This document shows, in pieces, positions 4,925 through 6,510 of a stretch of 6,510 nt of DNA. The stretch lies in contig JAKACR010000157.1 of assembly GCA_021821225.1 (NCBI GenBank), forward strand, positions 1 through 6,510. Reading direction: 5' to 3'. The stretch is from Bacillota bacterium (lineage in GTDB: Bacteria > Bacillota > Bacilli > Alicyclobacillales > SLC66). Under the pieces are notes generated by a model. It was not told where the DNA came from. It saw only the letters and a program-made list of their open reading frames with translations, and made no database searches. Positions within the stretch are counted from its first letter, which is position 1. Every line of letters begins with the position of its first letter. A program made the position numbers and the translations under genes.

Positions 4925-5716
4925 TTGGATTCATTTCTGGACTGTGTGGTCAAAACGCTTTCAACCAATATCACAGGGGTTAAGGCCATCGTGCTGCGCG
5001 GTTCTCGGCAGATCGACCATCAAATGGATTTCTGGTCAGATACTGATCTGCTGGTCATACTTCAACCTGAGACAGCTGTGGATGAAAATCAGTTCGTTCA
5101 AGCGCACGAACGGATTGGACAGGTCCTTGGCAGTGAGCTGCACCGCAGGAAAGAATCGCTTCTCTACAGGACTGCCATTTCGTTCGAAACCTCCATTCAA
5201 CTGCTGGATGCAGCCGTCTGTTCATATAACCAATGGCTGTCGGCAGAAGCTGGAAAGGATCAGTTATCTACAGTTGTATACGGACAGATCGAGAGCGGCG
5301 AAAGAATCGAGGCGTCTGTGGCAGAGTATTCGTTTGACATGTCTGAAAGCGAGATCAATCGCATCTGGTTCAAGTACATGATGGTGATCAAGAAATTCGC
5401 CCGAAGAGACAATCTGATCGGCATGCATCTGCTCCTCGATCTGATCAGGGATTATTTGGTCGTTAAGATGGTTGAAAGGGATATGCGTGAAAGTACAAAT
5501 ATCCATCGCTTCGGTTACGCGGAACAGCTCCCTGCCGCCATTAAATTGGCCCGCATCAATGAATCGGACACGGGACGGATATTTGATTACATTGCGGAAT
5601 TAGCCCGTGAAACCGATAAAAAGCTGGAGGCGAATGTGAAGGACTACAGAAGCCGTTATCAGCGACTGTCCGCATACATCGAGGCATCCAAGCGACGCTT
5701 TTATGAAGGCAAGTGA
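4925..5716 (+). CDS. Nucleotidyltransferase-domain protein (aminoglycoside/lincosamide-type)
   Basis: The 263-residue protein starts at TTG. Its N-terminal domain has the polymerase-beta-like nucleotidyltransferase signature: GSR at 26-28 and SDTDLLVIL with the metal-binding pair D39 and D41. A third carboxylate may be E88 in SFETSIQLL, or D95. Residues about 120-263 are almost entirely helical, as in the C-terminal substrate or dimer domain of AadE-like and Lnu(B)/Lnu(F)-like enzymes. Such enzymes add a nucleotide to aminoglycosides, lincosamides or other small molecules, but many homologues are uncharacterised and this one may have another substrate. Base composition is clearly lower in GC (about 43-48% in the lines counted) than its neighbours (62-68%), suggesting recent acquisition. 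It is divergent from the APH-type gene. Confidence 0.83.
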   Translation: MDSFLDCVVKTLSTNITGVKAIVLRGSRQIDHQMDFWSDTDLLVILQPETAVDENQFVQAHERIGQVLGSELHRRKESLLYRTAISFETSIQLLDAAVCSYNQWLSAEAGKDQLSTVVYGQIESGERIEASVAEYSFDMSESEINRIWFKYMMVIKKFARRDNLIGMHLLLDLIRDYLVVKMVERDMRESTNIHRFGYAEQLPAAIKLARINESDTGRIFDYIAELARETDKKLEANVKDYRSRYQRLSAYIEASKRRFYEGK

Positions 5717-5717
5717 A

Positions 5718-5737
5718 GGCGGCGGCCAGGCGCCGCC
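5718..5737 (+). terminator. GC-rich hairpin after the nucleotidyltransferase gene
   Basis: GGCGGCG (5718-5724) and CGCCGCC (5731-5737) form a perfect seven-pair stem around a six-base loop, two bases after the stop codon. There is no T-run, so it is at most a non-canonical terminator or an mRNA 3'-end stabiliser. Confidence 0.4.
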
Positions 5738-5750
5738 GCGCATCGGCCGT

Positions 5751-5769
5751 ACGCAAGACGCGCGGCCTG
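5751..5769 (+). repeat. 19-bp direct repeat, copy 1
   Basis: ACGCAAGACGCGCGGCCTG occurs here and again, identically, at 5788-5806; the start-to-start distance is 37 bases. Both copies lie between the nucleotidyltransferase stop and the methyltransferase start. Confidence 0.9.
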
Positions 5770-5787
5770 TTTCGTGATTTCCGACAC

Positions 5788-5806
5788 ACGCAAGACGCGC
5801 GGCCTG
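5788..5806 (+). repeat. 19-bp direct repeat, copy 2
   Basis: This is the identical second copy, ending 53 bases before the methyltransferase ATG. TACACT at 5810-5815 just downstream could be a weak -10, which would place this copy over the -35 region; no clear -35 consensus is present. Confidence 0.9.
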
Positions 5807-5859
5807 CTGTACACTGCTTGCGAAAGCGGCCATCAGGCAATGCATGGAGGTGTGACAGC

Positions 5860-6510
5860 ATGCGCGTGCCCAACTTCAAGACAGAGGAAGGCGCCATTCT
5901 TTACAGCAATACAGTCGGAAAACAGATCGCGCCGCGCGTCGCGGATCTGTTGTGTGAGGCCATTGAGAAGGAAACGGCAAACGGGACCGTGACGGACGTG
6001 CTGGATCTCGGATGCGGTCCGGGAACGGTGTCGTTGCGCCTGGCGGCCGATCATCCCGAGTGGAACGTCATCGGCGTGGACTCCTCACACGGCATGATCG
6101 GTCAGTGTACGGCCCGCGCACAGGAAAAAGGACTGCGCAACGTCCATTTTGTGCACATGGACGCGGCGCAGCGGCTGGATAAACCTTTCGATCTCGCCGT
6201 TTGCAACCTCGCATTCCCTTTTTTCAACAAACCGAGGGAAAGCATGCTGGCGCTGCACGACGCGCTCCGCCCGGACGGCGTCACTCTGCTGACCGTACCG
6301 GGGAGGACGACCTGGTCCGAATTTTTCTCCGTCGCAGAGGATATCATGGGCAATATGGTCTCGATGGCCAGACCCTTTCTGATGAAATTCACGCAGGCCG
6401 AGGCATTGTCCGGCGCACTGCGGGGCGCGGACTTCGCGGACATCACCGAGACAGGTCTGGAAATCCCCTTCACCTTTGCCGCCGGCGCAGAAGTGCTCGC
6501 TTTCTTTGGC
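5860..6510 (+). CDS. Class I SAM-dependent methyltransferase, partial (C-terminus beyond right edge)
   Basis: From ATG 5860 the frame is open for 217 codons to the window edge. GGAGGTG lies seven bases upstream, supporting the start. SAM-binding motifs are clear. Motif I is VLDLGCGPG at 47-55. The acidic end of beta-2 is IGVDSS with D74, and D101 lies in VHMDAA. Motif IV is FDLAVCNLAFPF at 110-121, and the LRPDGVTLL segment (137-145) precedes beta-6. The layout resembles UbiE/Methyltransf_11-type enzymes acting on small molecules. Motif IV has CNL, not the NPPY of N6-adenine or glutamine methyltransferases, which argues against a DNA target. The substrate is unknown. It has its own upstream region and is probably not in an operon with the preceding gene. 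Confidence 0.87.
   Translation, partial: MRVPNFKTEEGAILYSNTVGKQIAPRVADLLCEAIEKETANGTVTDVLDLGCGPGTVSLRLAADHPEWNVIGVDSSHGMIGQCTARAQEKGLRNVHFVHMDAAQRLDKPFDLAVCNLAFPFFNKPRESMLALHDALRPDGVTLLTVPGRTTWSEFFSVAEDIMGNMVSMARPFLMKFTQAEALSGALRGADFADITETGLEIPFTFAAGAEVLAFFG

Noticed and set aside
4791..5381. Plus-strand 196-codon frame overlapping the nucleotidyltransferase start
   Set aside because: It runs in another frame of the nucleotidyltransferase gene, which has catalytic motifs and a good ribosome site; no domain is seen in the alternative.
5751..5806. CRISPR array
   Set aside because: Only two 19-base repeats with an 18-base spacer are present, shorter than normal CRISPR units, and no cas genes are nearby.
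6102..6473. Minus-strand 123-codon open frame
   Set aside because: It is antisense to the methyltransferase, whose SAM-binding motifs and ribosome site are clear.

Overview
The window looks like chromosome from a GC-rich member of the Bacillota (Bacilli-type). Reasons: strong GGAGG ribosome binding sites, a TTG start, a NiaR-type niacin repressor, an HxlR-type regulator, and a c-di-GMP-I (GEMM) riboswitch followed by an intrinsic terminator. Most genes appear to be near 62-68% GC in the lines I counted; one gene (4925-5716) is clearly lower. I cannot name the genus.

Layout. (1) 1-1407, minus strand: a FapA/DUF342-family gene that continues past the left edge. (2) 1408-1895: a regulatory region. 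On the minus strand it holds a c-di-GMP-I aptamer (about 1561-1662), a possible antiterminator, and a terminator hairpin with a T-run (1511-1540), all upstream of the FapA gene. Just beyond the aptamer is a hairpin ending in GTTGAC that resembles an IS200/IS605 right end. On the plus strand lies the likely niaR promoter. (3) 1896-2447, plus: niaR. (4) 2467-2766, minus: a small HxlR-family regulator convergent with niaR, with only a GC-rich hairpin between the stop codons. (5) 2767-3167: about 400 bases without a convincing gene, holding two inverted repeats and the terminator of the upstream gene. (6) 3926-4837 and 3168-3839, minus: an APH-type phosphotransferase followed by a HAD hydrolase, probably one transcript. 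(7) 4838-4924: a divergent promoter with a perfect 12-bp palindrome. (8) 4925-5716, plus: an AT-richer nucleotidyltransferase with a TTG start. (9) 5717-5859: a hairpin and two copies of a 19-bp direct repeat. (10) 5860-6510, plus: the first 217 codons of a class I SAM-dependent methyltransferase, cut by the right edge.

How the parts fit. The best-supported regulatory unit is the FapA leader: all three nucleotides equivalent to the ligand contacts of the Vibrio Vc2 aptamer are present, and a segment of the aptamer's 3' side can pair with the 5' arm of the terminator. This predicts that c-di-GMP turns the gene off. The APH-like and nucleotidyltransferase-like genes are read divergently from one symmetric promoter region. 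Both belong to fold families that include antibiotic-modifying enzymes, but their substrates cannot be read from sequence. I did not find a clearly new multi-gene system.
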